NCBI RefSeq assembly: GCF_003144195.1
Contig: NW_020290074.1
Coordinates: 1-64,000, forward strand
DNA: 64,000 bases
From: Ceraceosorus guamensis
Taxonomy: Eukaryota > Basidiomycota > Exobasidiomycetes > Ceraceosorales > Ceraceosoraceae
Direction of reading: 5' to 3'
Part shown: positions 33,788 through 46,100 of the stretch, one piece after another
How positions within the stretch are numbered: position 1 is the first letter of the stretch
How the letters are laid out: every line of letters begins with the position of its first letter
Notes under the pieces: model-generated
What the model saw: the letters and a program-made list of their open reading frames with translations, nothing else
What the model was told of the DNA's origin: nothing
Databases searched by the model: none
Position numbers and translations under genes: made by a program

Positions 33788-34472
33788 GAAGCTCTGTCAG
33801 CAGATTACGAGTCTACATGCTCAACTTGCGCCTCCAGCTGAGCTGAAGGTCTGCGCTTGTTTCACGAAGACCGTGAGTAGCACTTTGTCTCGTTGTCTGG
33901 TCAACGTTGTCGCAACCCTCCCACATACATTGCAAAAGCGTGGATGTGATGCTTGGACATCCATGCACGAGTGCGTGCGCAGTAATCTGCCTCAGCCTTG
34001 CATCCTCTTGGTATCAAGTCCCTTGCCAGAATGCTCACATCAATGCTTGTCTGACATAGATTTTGGAAGCAACCAAAGAGACCGCAGACTTGGGCCTACC
34101 GAAGGCGGCAGAGAGCTTGGTGGACGAAGAGGCAGAGACAGCAGAGACAGAGGCGGGACAGACGGAAGGGAGACGGAGACAACAGAGACAGGAGAGGAGT
34201 TGCAAGGGAGCGAGCAGGACTCGGAGGAAGCTGAGGCGGAGGGATTGGTGGAAGCGGCCACCAAGAGCTTGGTGGAGGTAGAGGCGGCAGAGACCGTGGA
34301 GACGACGGAGACGGGTGAGGAGTTGCAAGGGAACAAGCAGGGAGAGAGTACGTTGGAGAGCGGAAGTGCGCCAGAAACAAGCTTGGAGGTAGGAAACACC
34401 TACAAGTTTGCAAGGAGGCACTATGGAGATGAAGTGCTAGGCATATGGCCTTCCTCCTTGTTGTCAACATGA
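33780..34472 (+). CDS. Possible exons of a Glu/Thr-rich coiled-coil protein
   Basis: Two stretches look coding: a helix LEKLCQQITSLHAQLAPPAEL (33783-33848), followed after a plausible GT...ATAG intron by ILEATKETADLGLPKAAESL (34061 onward), and an acidic stretch ETTETGEELQGSEQDSEEAE running to RRHYGDEVLGIWPSSLL (34472). The middle is a tandem duplication whose copies are in different frames, so I cannot give one product. No start codon or family is clear. Confidence 0.3.
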   Translation, partial: KLEKLCQQITSLHAQLAPPAELKVCACFTKTVSSTLSRCLVNVVATLPHTLQKRGCDAWTSMHECVRSNLPQPCILLVSSPLPECSHQCLSDIDFGSNQRDRRLGPTEGGRELGGRRGRDSRDRGGTDGRETETTETGEELQGSEQDSEEAEAEGLVEAATKSLVEVEAAETVETTETGEELQGNKQGESTLESGSAPETSLEVGNTYKFARRHYGDEVLGIWPSSLLST

Positions 34473-35174
34473 TGGTGATGGCCCTTGACCAATTACAAAG
34501 GTGAGTGACACAACCATTTGCATCATATCTTGTTGAACTATTTGCCACTGCTTGTCCGCGGCTATCTAGATCCTTCCATCCTCAACTGTCACCTCACGGA
34601 CTTGACCCTCTTTTTGTCAGTCCTCAACTTCTTGGCTTCGTATTTTCTGAAATGGTACTTCAAGCAATCCCGCAAACCGCCCAGAACCACCCCTTCTCTT
34701 TGACACTCTTTCTTTGTCATCTCTATCAGCGCAATTCTCACAATCTTAAATCTAGCTCCACAGCATTGCAAAGAAGGGACATGACACTAGCAAATGTGGG
34801 CGTGGATGGCAAGGACAAAGGGGGAGGGCAGCTCAACAGCCGTTCATTCTACCGCAATGCACAAAGAACACCTTTCACCAAGCATACCAGACCTGTTGAG
34901 AGAGATATCGTCTAGCAAAGGGCAAAGCAAAGACTCAAATGAGGCACTTGGAGGTCATTTGGGCAGCAAACAAGACGCGTGTTGGCAGAGGGACATGCCA
35001 AGCTGAAAGGAAAGCTAGGTGAGCCGTAGAAGCAGGATTGCACAAATTGTCTTGCCCACCTTGAGCACAGTACACAGAGGAGGGAGGACTTGCTTGCCCT
35101 TTGCCCAGATTTGTGTGCTTTTGCATGCGACCCCCTTGCAGTGGACCTTGACTCCCTGCCATCTTTTCCTCTGA

Positions 35175-37417
35175 ATGGGCAGGGCTCTCATTACATTTGC
35201 TGTGATACCTGGCCCCTCTCAAAAGAGAGTCACTGCTCACGCTCAGTCAACCAGCAAGGCTGGAGATCTTCCATGGTGCTTGATTGTCAGCAAATGCCTG
35301 GAAGAGAGCAACAGGGGTATGTATGCAACATACGCTGGATGCTGTCACTGCAGTGTGCCCAACGGACCCCAGTTGCAAGTGCAAGAGGATGCTGAGGCTG
35401 ATGGCAGTGTTGGATCAAGAAGGTGCGTGTATGCGTATTGGGGTGGCGCGGTTGTGGTGGCGCTTGCTTATTGCTTTGTTGTTATACACAGGGAACAATG
35501 GGTTGCAGAGGACTGGTCGGTGTGGTCTATCATCGACCCAGCTCCTTCAGCTACGGTCATGGAATGGAGACGCAATGACGGAGAGCAAGACGTGGAGCGT
35601 TTCCTTATTGCTCTTGCAGGTCCTCTGGCCCTGAACACAGTACGTGGCGGGCTGCATTGTTGTTTCAATCCCTCTGATCCATACAGAGACGCTGTCATAG
35701 CTCTACTGGAAGCAGCAGGAGTTGAGAATGGCAGGCCAACCCTAGACCTGGTTGATGTGCGCATTGACACTCTGATCTGCAACAACCTTGCTGCCCTAAG
35801 GCACATGGCACCCAACATGAGGGCACCATGTCCAGAAACAGTGCAGCGAGTCATTGACATGGCCTCGAGAGCTCGAGTGTCAGCTGCTAACGGTCCCCGC
35901 TCATTAGTGCTGCTGAAGGACAATATGGCAGAAGATCTTTACAATGCCGCAGATGACTATGGTCTGCACGGTCTGGGGTGTGGCCAGGGTCCTGCTCTCT
36001 ACCAGAGGATGCTCACCTTGGTGGACTACCCCTTCAATGGAGAAGTGTACGATGGTGTAGGGCGTCGTCGCAAAGTGCAAGCATTTGTGCGCCGACATGT
36101 GGTGGATCTCTTTCCCTGGAGTTGTCACGAGCACCTGCTGTTCTACTTTGTTTTGTGCTTGCGCGTTGTTTTGCGGGTGAGTACAGGTGTGAATTAATGC
36201 TGTCACAGCCCTGGCTGACGCAACAATTTTGCTATCAGACTGGTGCCACCGTGATTAGACTCACGTCTCACCCAGTCAAGTTCTTGCTGCTTGACTGTGC
36301 AAATCAGATCCTGCACTATATTGCCACAGTCACCGGAGCAGACGTCTTGACGAGAGTTCTCTTGGGCAAGCTGCCAATCACAGCGCTGCTGGTGGTCATG
36401 AACAAAAGTCACAGCATCAACAAGAAGTATCGGCGGCAGCTCAAGTGGCTAAAGCCCAGCAATTGGATTGACAGCTGCGGCAGCATCCATGACTTTACGC
36501 TGCAGATCAGTGGTACCACCAATGGCCGCGGGGATAGCCTGGCGACCTTTGTCTTTGTCATTGCACTGGATGAGGGGGCACTCAAGTACTGCCTGCTGTA
36601 CGCCAAGGACTTTGCCCGCCTAATCTATTTATCGATGGCAATCTTTCGAGCAGCAGAGCAAGGACTAGAGCTGTTAGAGCTAGACGTGCTCATTCATGCC
36701 AGCCAAGTTGCCAACCTGCTCGTGTTGACCCAAGCTTGTCTCAAGAAGCTTTTGCGGACACGTCGTTTCTTCATGCCCCTGGAACAGCTTCCTGATGACA
36801 ATGATGATGACGACAATGACAGTAATGTCGATCTCAATGACTTTTGGAGTGACAACAACGACAATGACGATGACAATCTGGACGGCTTTGGCGGTGCCTA
36901 CGATGATGATCTGGACGGCTTTGATGATTTTGACGATCTTGATGATAACGATGACGCCAATGGTGACACCAACGGCCGTGACAACTTTAACAATTTTCAT
37001 GAAGACGATGATGATGACGATAACAAACACGCTCACAAAGATGATGACGACTCACTTCACGACTTTCACGGCGGCGCTGGTGGCCCTAATGATGATGACG
37101 ACGATGATGACGACAACATTGACAACAATGACGACTATCATGAAAACAGCATCCATCAACGCGCAACGTCAGGCTCAGCAGCACGTCGCCTTGCGCTCGC
37201 TGAAACCACAAACTCTGCACCCTACAAGTGCGAGGAGCTGAGGACGTCCGGATTTTGCACGCACACCGGTGCTTGTCCCGCGCCAAAGCCAAGTTTGTTG
37301 CATTGCAACAAAGGACTTGCAGAGGAAAGCATCAAGAAGCGAGTGCGCACAAGCGTTTCAGCAGCGGGCAGGAAGCGCCCTTGCACAGCAACAATGACAA
37401 CAAGCCCACTGTCTTGA
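35175..37417 (+). CDS. Aspartate-rich protein of unknown family (three exons)
   Basis: Exons 35175-35420, 35492-36176 and 36239-37417 join at GTGCGT...ACACAG and GTGAGT...TATCAG with frame kept, giving about 700 aa; an upstream start is possible. A cysteine-containing start (YATYAGCCHCSVPNGPQLQV) leads into a folded domain of about 400 residues, with WSVWSIIDPAPSATVMEWR, RVSAANGPRSLVLLKDNM, YQTGATVIRL-like TGATVIRLTSHPVKFLLLD and WIDSCGSIHDFTLQISGT. Then comes a 110-residue Asp/Asn tract. The end is YKCEELRTSGFCTHTGACP, with C-x8-C-x5-C spacing like a CCCH finger but no histidine in the last position. I do not recognise it. The folded part with two metal-binding-like ends could suggest a nucleic-acid protein; that is speculation. 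Confidence 0.55.
36797..37140. repeat. GAY-rich tract coding poly-Asp/Asn
   Basis: About 340 bases made mainly of gat, gac and aac codons in changing order. It lies inside the coding region of the aspartate-rich protein and translates to runs of up to eight Asp. Confidence 0.85.
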
Positions 37418-37543
37418 GAGAATGTAGGGATTGATGCGACGCGCACGAGACCCACGCTGCCTTGGACTTCTGGCGAGATCAAGAGGCAGAACATCCTCAC
37501 CGTCAGGAAGCCAGGCAGCAAGGAGCAATCTCTTCAGTGGAAG

Positions 37544-38014
37544 ATGAACCCAAGCCTCTCTTGCCCTGCATCTCTTGATGCAGCAGCTGCTGCCAAGTGG
37601 CATCTGCCACTGCCTGAAGGGGTGTTGATTGCCCAGAGCGCAGGAGGGTACTCCTCGAGCGTGGCCAAGACCAAGGCCAAAGGGTACAGCCCTGAATCTG
37701 CCGCAGCATACGCCCAGCAAAGGTCTTACTGCGCAAGAGGAGGCAACTCTGCTCTCCGCAACACTCCCTTTTTCAACACCTTGGCGTCGGCTAAAGGCAG
37801 CAAGCATAAAGCAGGGAGGGCTAGGCCTGCAAGGCTCTTCATGATTGCAAGTCACCTTTGTGTAGCGGTGCTCAATCACCTTGCTGTGGTAGGGGACGCC
37901 ATGCTTGATCACTTCGCTGTGGAGGGGGCGCCATGCTTGACGGGTGTTGACATGGTGCACTACCTGGCAAAGCACCAGTGGGACCTGCAAGTACATTGCC
38001 AACTTTGTGTGTAA
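37544..38014 (+). CDS. Possible ORF or exon, 156 aa, unrecognised
   Basis: Open frame downstream of the aspartate-rich gene on the same strand. It begins MNPSLSCPASLDAAAAAKWH and ends VDMVHYLAKHQWDLQVHCQ. The composition is protein-like, but the minus strand is also open over the same bases. Part of it (37880-37970) is a short duplication (accttgctgtggtaggg / acttcgctgtggagggg). It could be a separate gene or 3' exons of its neighbour. Confidence 0.3.
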   Translation: MNPSLSCPASLDAAAAAKWHLPLPEGVLIAQSAGGYSSSVAKTKAKGYSPESAAAYAQQRSYCARGGNSALRNTPFFNTLASAKGSKHKAGRARPARLFMIASHLCVAVLNHLAVVGDAMLDHFAVEGAPCLTGVDMVHYLAKHQWDLQVHCQLCV

Positions 38015-38491
38015 GGCTTGTGAAGATGACACCAAGCTTATTTGTAGCAGAATGCCCCTGGCAATTTCCATGGCATTAATGTCAGCACCTTGTGGGTTAG
38101 AGCTGCCCAGCAATTTGCTTTGGAAGAGAGGCCATGGGCAGCAAGCGACACTGAATGTAGATTCTTGCGCCTGTCGAGACATCAGCAAGTGCGACGAGCG
38201 GATGGAGATCAAGAACAAAGCGGCGCGGGACCGACCGCGGTTTCAAGTCACGTGTGGCGTGCCATGAAGCGTAGACGGTCCGCGGAGATTCACCGCACTC
38301 GTCGCGTCGCGTACGCGATTATTTAGACCAGCAGCAGGCACGACGAGCCGAGCGTCGACAATCACGAATGTATCAATCACGAGTCTTCTCATCATTGTCT
38401 CGCACCAGCTGCTCCTCCTTCAGCCTCTCTCCCTCCTCTTCTCACACTCGCGCAATCTCCCTTTTGCCGACATTCCCGTCGCTCAGTCAGC

Positions 38492-40557
38492 ATGTCGCGG
38501 GAGAGCAAAGCGGTGCTGATCGTGCACGGCTCTCACACTATTCGAGCGGGCTACGGCATACACTCCGACCTCCTTCGTCGACCTGCCTACGAGCTATCCT
38601 CGCGCGTCGGACTTCCCTCGGACTGGAGAGCGCTCAGATCTCAGCGTCTGGTATCGCAGTCGCGAGAACAGGAACCAACAAACCTTGCAGCGCTGGAGAC
38701 TGAAGTACCCCTAGAGGACGATTATGTTGTGGGAGAGGAACTGGATGGCAGGCTGGGCAATGGCGAGGAGATGCGAGTGATCTGGCCCATGAAGCAAGGT
38801 GTGATCTACGATTTTCAAGCTTGCATTGCGCTCTGGTGAGTGAGAGCGCCATGGTCTTTGAATTGCTCATGGCCATGTCGTAGTGACCGCACGCACTTTG
38901 GAACAGGCGCCACCTCTTATTCCGCATGATGCCGCTCAGACCTAGTCTGAACGACTCGCCAATTCTGCTGGCTCTTCCAGCGCCCATATCGCGCTCGACA
39001 TACTCTGACATCACCCGCATCTTCTTTGAGCTCTTCAATGCGCCCTCCTTGGCTATATTGGAGCAGCCGCTGCTGTCCGCGTATGCCGTGGGATCACTGG
39101 GCGGCTTGGTGGTGGACGTGGGATGGGAGAGCATCAATGTCGCTCCCGTCATTGACTGTATGGTGCTTCCAGGTAACGTTCAGACATGTAGGATAGGCAT
39201 GAAACACCTGACGCTGTACTTGGCACATCTTCTGAGGAGGGACAACTCCTTGACGGACGCGCTCATCCAGCTGGATGCCAAATCTGCAGCGGCCGCATCA
39301 AAAGACACTCAGCAAGCAGCAGCTTCGGCTTCCTCGTCCAAAGATTCTAGCTTGGCTGAAGAGGCTCTGCAGCGCTCATTTGTCGCCTTGGCCCAGCAAT
39401 TGATCGAAGAAGGCAAAGCCAAGCTTGAAGAGGGGGATAATGGCGCTGCAGGCAAAAAAGGTGCGACCGCTGCCGCCGCCGGTGAAGGCGAAGAGGAGGA
39501 GGAGTTCGACATTGCTGCTGCTCTCATCGCTGGGCGAGAAAAAGCCGCTATGGAGGAGCAGGAAAAGAGGAACAAAGCTGCTCTAGTTGAAGAGGGCGAG
39601 ACTGACCAAGCTCCGAAGGAGAAAGATGCCAGGTCTGTGCAGGCGGAAGAGGAAGATGCAGGCCAAGCTGGTGCGACGGAGGACCCGGAGGCCGTGACCA
39701 CCAAATTTAGGGGCAAGACTTTGAAGATAGCTCCTCAACCATTGCGCAACTTCATTCAAGCTCTATACGAGCCCTCGTTGCTGGCCAATGTGAGGGGTAT
39801 CAAGTCCGGCACATTTCAGGCGTCAGGCGACAGACCATTTGGCGTGGGAGGTCTCGCGGAGGAGAGGATCAATGTGGACGCGCTGGATGCCACCTTGGGT
39901 TTGGACCAAGAATACATGCTAGGTCTTCGAGGTCTTACAGAGGTCATTCATTCGGTCATAAACTCCATACCGGAAGATGAGCGTCGGTCTACGTTGTGGG
40001 AATCGCTCGTCATTACGGGAGCACCGGTTCAGGGACTGAAAAAGCTGTCCTTGTCAGTCATTCAAGCCAGCTCGAAATACGTCGCTTCGGCAGCAGCTTT
40101 GGCAGCGGCCTCTGCAGCTGGCGGACCAAACGGAGGACCTTCGGCTTCCTTCATGCTTGGGGGGGCAGTCGGAGGTGATGGAGGAACTCCGGGTCTTGCT
40201 CCTTCTACCATGGGCTTGAGCGATAGCAGAATGACGGGACAGCCCACCAACGTCAGAGCTCTGCAAGTGCCAGACTATTTTGCAGAGTTCAAAGGTAGGA
40301 CGGATCTGGCTCCCTTTTTGGGCGCTACCATATATGGCAAGGTGAGTCGAAGCGGTGTGAACGAGCAGACCTCTGTAGCCATACAAGTATGCGCTGCGAG
40401 CAAAAGTGCGACACTGACTGATCGCATCTATGATGCACCCTGCTTTTGATGCTGCAAGCTCGTGTTCAGCGACCCGCACGGCAAATCGTACGTCACGAAG
40501 CAACAGTACAACGAAAAGGGGCCCAGCGTCCATTTTGCCGTCATTGCAGCCTCATGA
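38492..40557 (+). CDS. ARP9: Actin-related protein 9
   Basis: Three exons: 38492-38835, 38907-40341 and 40459-40557 (625 aa). The start VLIVHGSHTIRAGYGIHSDL is the degenerate actin phosphate-1 loop of Arp9. An actin fold follows, with LVVDVGWESINVAPVIDC. A low-complexity insertion (about residues 265-400) is rich in Ala, Glu and Lys and contains FDIAAALIAGREKAAMEEQ, which matches the IITSGRD block of yeast Arp9. The C-terminus has YFAEFKGRTDLAPFLGATIY and ends YVTKQQYNEKGPSVHF, like the yeast end ITREKYNMKGPAAL. Arp9 pairs with Arp7 in SWI/SNF and RSC, binding the HSA helix of the ATPase and tuning nucleosome remodelling. The gene runs tail-to-tail with RIB5. Confidence 0.92.
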
Positions 40558-40724
40558 GGAGCTGGTTCACAATCTGTAAAGCGCACTACCGAGTCACTGC
40601 TGCGAGCCCAATTCCCATGCTTTTTCCCTCCCTTGGAGCAACAGTAGCCCCTCTCGTCATGCCAAGACGAATCATGTAAGCGATTTAGGAAATTGGCCAT
40701 GCCACGTATTGCGCTTTCGATGTT

Positions 40725-42079
40725 CTATCTGGAAGGACTGCTCTGCTCTGACAGTACCCTCCGGACAGTTCTCTCGATGAAAGCCGCAAGAGCATCAGAG
40801 GCCGTTCTGCCCGCGGTTTGCGTCTGACTGAGCGCGGCCGCACCAGCATCCACACCGCTCGTACCAAAGGCCTTGCCGCCTTCTGAAGTAGGCGCAAGGT
40901 CTGATGTGGACGCTCCGACCGACCCCGCTGCTCCCACCACTGCCCTGTAGACGTACTTGCCGACCATCTGTAGTGCAAGGAGTCATCCACACCCGATCAG
41001 TTTCCGTGGTAGCCGGCTCCTTTGCAGCTATGCCCAGCTTTGAAACTCACATCCAGTTCCACATTCACCGTCTCACCCGGCTTTTTCTTGCTCAATCCGA
41101 TGGCATCCTGAGTGTGAGCGATGAGCATGACGCTGAATTCCACATGCTCCTTCACGTCTCCAACTGGTCTAGCACCGCCTTCCGATTCCGGCTGACCGGC
41201 CGTAGAGTTCAAAGGTCCGCCTTCGGCTGGACTGACGTCGATCAGCGTGAGAGATGCTCCGTCTAGCGTGATGTAGCCCTTGGGAATGAGGTAGGGGGAA
41301 AGAGAGGAAGGAAGAGGCAGCAGCTCGGGAGAATTGTTGAGACGTAGAACCAGAGTGAGCGCATTGCCTGTGGGTGTGACTTTGACAAGCATCGCGGTGG
41401 TATCGACATGACCCTGGGGGGTCAAAAAAAAAAAAGACGAGGAGCAGGTGAGCATTTCCAAGCGGACCAAAATCCTGCGCTCCTACGTACCTGAACGAAA
41501 TGTCCACCAAACCTCGTCTTTGCACCCATCGCCCTTTCGCAATTCACCCTGTCTCCTACTTTCAAACTTCCCAAGTTTGTCTTTTTGAGCGTTTCGGGCG
41601 CCACGCCAATCTTGAACCAGCCTTTCTGATGGGCACCTGCGCCATCCTGCGCTTCGGGCGAGGCCTTTTCCGCGTCAAAGGCGGTAACTGTCAAGCATGT
41701 GCCTGTTCACATCGCGAGCACCCAATGGCAGATCGTGGCGCGCAAGCGCAAGCTGCAATTCAGCAAAAAGTGCGGCAATCGCGATGCTCAAACAAGAGCC
41801 GCTCACCATTCACGGCTATGCTATCGCCGATATGACAGTCGTCCAGGATATCTGCGCAACCTCCAATGATGAGACTGTACCCCCCGCCTCCACCCTGCCC
41901 GTCATCCTTTTCCTTGACCACCACTATTGTGGCGAGCAGCTCGACTGCATCACCGAGCGGCCCGAGTCGGAATGGAGTGGGGGGGGTGAGTGAGAGGTTC
42001 AAGTCAACCGATTCGTCTGCGTTGCTTCCCCTCCGAACGCGGCTTTGACCGCCTGACACGCACCGATGCCTGTGAACAT
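40725..42079 (-). CDS. RIB5: Riboflavin synthase
   Basis: Five exons: 42079-42064 (16 nt, MFTGI), 41944-41807, 41702-41491, 41413-41051 and 40967-40725. The product has 323 aa. The N-terminus [50 protein letters not shown] and [14 protein letters not shown] are the hallmarks of the two lumazine-binding repeats. The enzyme dismutates two 6,7-dimethyl-8-ribityllumazine molecules to riboflavin (EC 2.5.1.9), the last step of vitamin B2 synthesis, as a cytosolic trimer. At 323 aa it is about 90 residues longer than usual. The extra length lies in a Gly-rich loop near residue 28, a loop after LTVTAFD, a loop at [20 protein letters not shown], and a Ser/Thr/Ala-rich C-terminus. Confidence 0.95.
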
Positions 42080-43194
42080 GCTTGATCTGTGGATTGCTCG
42101 AGCTGAATATCCCTTGTGCAAAATCTGCGCTTGCAACCGAACAATTTGCGATCTGCAGTTGTGCTCAAATCGTGATTGTGGTGGTGCGGCATCGCGCTTC
42201 AGATCACTGATTCGATTGACTTTTGAGCTCACCCCCTCTCCTGCTCGGGACTCGTGACTGCTCGAGCTGATTCACAACACACTTGACTCGCGAACCGTCA
42301 GCATGCACATAGCTTGTGGAGCGGCGGCCCTGCGCGGTCCCACCATGAACGGTCCACGTGATGAGCACGCTCATCCGACTCGTGACTCTTGACTCTTGAT
42401 TCGATCCTTATAATTGACTGACCCGTGACTCGTGGCTTTGACTCTCAACTCGACTCATGACTCAGACTCATCAGCAGACTCACGACTCAAGATTCGCTGG
42501 CGGGGCGATCGCGCGTTGCTGCTGATGCTCGGGCCAAGGGACCACGCGCAGCTTGACGTCACATCACGCACGTCCCTTGATGACAGATGATAGCCCCAGC
42601 AGCAGTACAGCGCCGTACGCCGCGAGGTAGGACGCGGCTGTCCCAGCAAAAAGCTGTACCGGTACCGGTACATTCAAGTGATTACCTTTATGGCTCAGGC
42701 ATGGCTTGCATGCGGTCGAGCCATGCAACCACAGCGAACGTCAGCAGCCAGCCATGCAGCCAGCAGCAGTCGACGGATCGTGATGATAATTAGTTCGTCT
42801 GCGTGAGGCGTGCGTTCCATCATGCGTGTCACGAGAATTTGAATCTTGAATGTCGTGCATGGGCGTTGATGACGATTGTGAATCTTGAATCGTGAATTTG
42901 AATGTGAATGTTGTCTGCTTTCGATGAATCCACCGATCGATCGTCGGCGAGAGAGCATTCATACTCAAATGCGGAACCAAAATCCAGCAAGCACGAAGGT
43001 GTGTGCTATTTGAGGAACGCCAGCACGCGTCATCCCGCTCATCCTGCCTTGCATATATGCTCACTCACACAACTCACACTCACGACTGATCAGCCTTGCT
43101 ACTCACCACTACCACCTTTACGCACCGGACAGCGCGAGATTTGACCACCCCTTCCGCATACCCCCCCCCCCCCCCCTCTCCACGTTGGCCCGAC
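42080..43194. other. Divergent spacer RIB5 / alanine-rich gene
   Basis: 1.1 kb without a gene. It is crowded with GACTC/GAGTC strings (about 42370-42490) and AATCTTGAATCGTGAATT-like strings (about 42840-42910). A 17-base C run lies at 43161-43177, shortly before the next start codon. Confidence 0.6.
43161..43177. repeat. Homopolymer run of 17 C
   Basis: Seventeen C residues end 17 bases before the ATG at 43195, in the presumed 5' leader. Length may vary or be misread. Confidence 0.9.
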
Positions 43195-46100
43195 ATGCCA
43201 CCCAAAAAGAATGCCAGCGCAGCGCGCAGAGGAGCTCAGGCACAGATAGCGACGTCCACCTTTGATGAGAAGCCGCCGATCAAGTTTGACGATGAGTTGA
43301 GGTCTGTCAAGTCCAGACGAGCTGTCAAAAAGGTTCGTACCCAGCAATGGAACACGTGCAAAGCTGGTCGCATTCAAAACGCTGACATCTCCCGCTTTTT
43401 CCCCGCTCTCAGGGCACCTTCCTTGGCGCCTTGACCAGCTTTGGTGTGCGATTGGCGCTATTCTATACGCTCTTTGCGGCTTTGTGGTCTTGCTCAAAGC
43501 AACCCTTCACATTCAAATTCAATCCTCGAGACAATTCCCAAGTCTGTCGAACATTGGCACAAAGCAAAGCAGCCTTGGAGCCGCACTACCAAGCGGCATG
43601 GAAAGACGTTGAGCCTTGGATCTCTCCGTACGTCGAGCCCGTCGCTCCTTACTACAGAAGCGCGGTCAGGTTTAGCAGCCCGCATGTAAAGGCTGCCAAC
43701 AAGAGGGGTCATCTGCTCTGGAAGGCTCATGGGGAGCCGGTCACGAAGCGTCTTGTCAAGCAAGCCCACACCTTTGCTGCGCCTCACATCAAGACAGCAA
43801 GAGGACACTACAAGAAGAGCGTCAAGCCTCACGTAGACAGTGAGTCCTGCTGGTCTCTACATCTTTGCAGAGTCTTTGAGTTGGCATGGCTGACAATGAA
43901 CGATCTCCTTCGGCCGCCCTTTCCAGCGGCCCAGGCCACCATCAAGCCATATCAAGATATATACGCGCGAGATGTGCACCCCTACGTCCTCGAAGCGCAA
44001 GTGCTCTCCGCTCGGCTCTTCCACCAATCTCTGCGCACGTATCAGAACGATGTGCATCCTCGTCTGCTCTCCGCACTGGCTGTGACGCACAGAACCTACG
44101 TCACTCATGTGGATCCGGCTATCCGGAGGGGCTACAGCGTGTGGGTGCGGCCTCAGGTTGAAAAGGTCCTCGCAAGGCTGTTCCAGCGCAAAGCGCACGC
44201 TGTCGGAACAGAAGCTATCGATCAGGCGTCTGTTCGCGCGAAAGATGCCAGGAGCGAAGGTCAAGTGAAGGCGAGTCAGGCCGTCGAAGCTGCAGTGAGT
44301 CGCAAATTTTTCATCGCGGGGGGTTTTTCAGTCGTGCGGCTGATCGAGGAGCGCGTCGTTGGCGCCGCTCAGCAGGCCTCTGCACGCAGAGCTCAGGAAG
44401 ACCCGACGATCATGGATCGCCTAAACAAGGCAAAGGACGCCATCTCTGGCAAGAAGCCATCTCACGAAGATCCCATCCAAGCCGCGGCTCTCGATGCAGA
44501 GCTGGACGCAGAGCTAGCGACTGTGAAGAAGGAACTCGAGGTGAGTGGTGAATCAGGGTGGGAGGAGCTGCTCGATCAGGCTTGCTGACCAAAGACCGTG
44601 TGCTGCGCTCGCAAGGCGTGGGAAGATGGCATGCTGAAGCTCATCGAAAAAGAGTACGGCCTCGTCACTGAGAGGCTGGCTGAACTGGTTAGTGTGCAAT
44701 CAGACTCAACCGCAAGCGTGCTGTCGCCGAGCTCACCCATGCGGTTCTATCTTTTTCAAAGCGTAATGGCCGGCTTGCGGATCTCCCTGATAGATTCGCT
44801 TCTCTGACAGAGAGCTTCGTTGAAGACGAAGTGGCTACCGCTCTCTCCAAATTGGAGCGCAGCTTCCGCAAGATTTCCAACGACCAAACCATCGAAAGGG
44901 TCGCGGAGCGTGTCGAGAAAGCACGCGCGGAGACCGAGGTGCAAAAAGACAGGCTCTCAGCCAGCCGTGCAGCTTTGGAAGCCTCGCTGAACGCCTATGC
45001 GGGCGAGTTGGAAGCGGATGAGGAGTCGAGCATCCATGCGAGCGTTGCTGAAGTCAAGAGATTTTCGGACGAAGCCACAAAGTTCTTTGTCAAGACGATG
45101 GAGAAGGCCAAGTTCACCGCTACCGAGGAAGAGTGGGAAGGCTGGGCAAGTGGACTCTCTGTGCGTGCTGAGATGTACGAGGAGGAGCTTGAAGCCGTGA
45201 GGATTGGCGAACGCAATGTTCGATCGGGCATCAATGCCACCGATTTGGCAAAGGAACCTCAGGTGAGTTCATCCCTTGTCAAGGCAGTGTAAGGCGACAG
45301 CTTAGACAGCAGCATATGCACAGATCCCTCCTCGCATCGCAGACCTTCGCAAGTCTGCCACTTCTCTCTACGCATCAGCCATCAAGGAGCTCGACCGCTT
45401 TGCTTTGTCCGCCGAAGCGCAGCTTCGCGGAGAAGGAGTGCAGACGTCCGTCGGAGAAGCGACCGAAGCGGTGGCTGAACGTGCGCAGCAACTGAGCGAG
45501 CAAGCAGCGGCTGCCATGCTAGGCGCTGCAGCCGCCGCACGAGCCCGGCTTGGCTTGGCACCGAAGGATGATGGCATCTTGGCTCGGGTCAGCGCCAAAG
45601 CTGGAGAGATGGCCGACGCTGCTGCTTCTCAAGCCGCGGACGCTGCAGAGCAGGTACGAACGGTTGCGAGGAGCGCCGCTTCTGCTGCTGGGGCCACACC
45701 TTCTCCTGAGGGCGTGCGTGAGCACGCAGAGTCCCTCTTTGGAGTGGCGACTGACCAGGCTGCGTATGTTCAGGACGTGGTGGCGGAGAAGGCCGCATCT
45801 GCCAGCGCCGAGTACCTTGCGACGAAGAGGGAGCCTTTGGCGGAGAGTCTGTTTAACGCTGCCACTTCCAGCGTGGGCGAAGCCTACGAGAAACTCGCCT
45901 CGCAGGCCAAAGAGGCCACGGCTGCTTTCCAGCCTAGCTCCACGGGATATGCAGAAAGCCTTTTCAATGCAGCGACCTCCAGTGTCGGCGAGGCCTACGA
46001 GAGAGCCGCTTCGGCCGCTTTTGAACCCGAGCAAACTCCTGTACATCGGCAAGTTTTCGATTCTGCATCTCGAGTAGCAGAAGGCGCAGCTGCTGTCGCT

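Larger units (their letters stand above)
33222..38491. other. 5.3-kb island of unlike composition between MIS12 and ARP9
   Basis: The stretch from about 33.4 to 38.3 kb differs from its neighbours. GC is lower, codon use is less biased, and several internal duplications are present (33560-33757, 34110-34340, 37880-37970). At least one spliced gene (35175-37417) encodes an aspartate-rich protein of no known family; further frames flank it. I found no terminal repeats or target duplication by eye. It may be a lineage-specific gene group or an unclassified mobile element. Confidence 0.5.
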
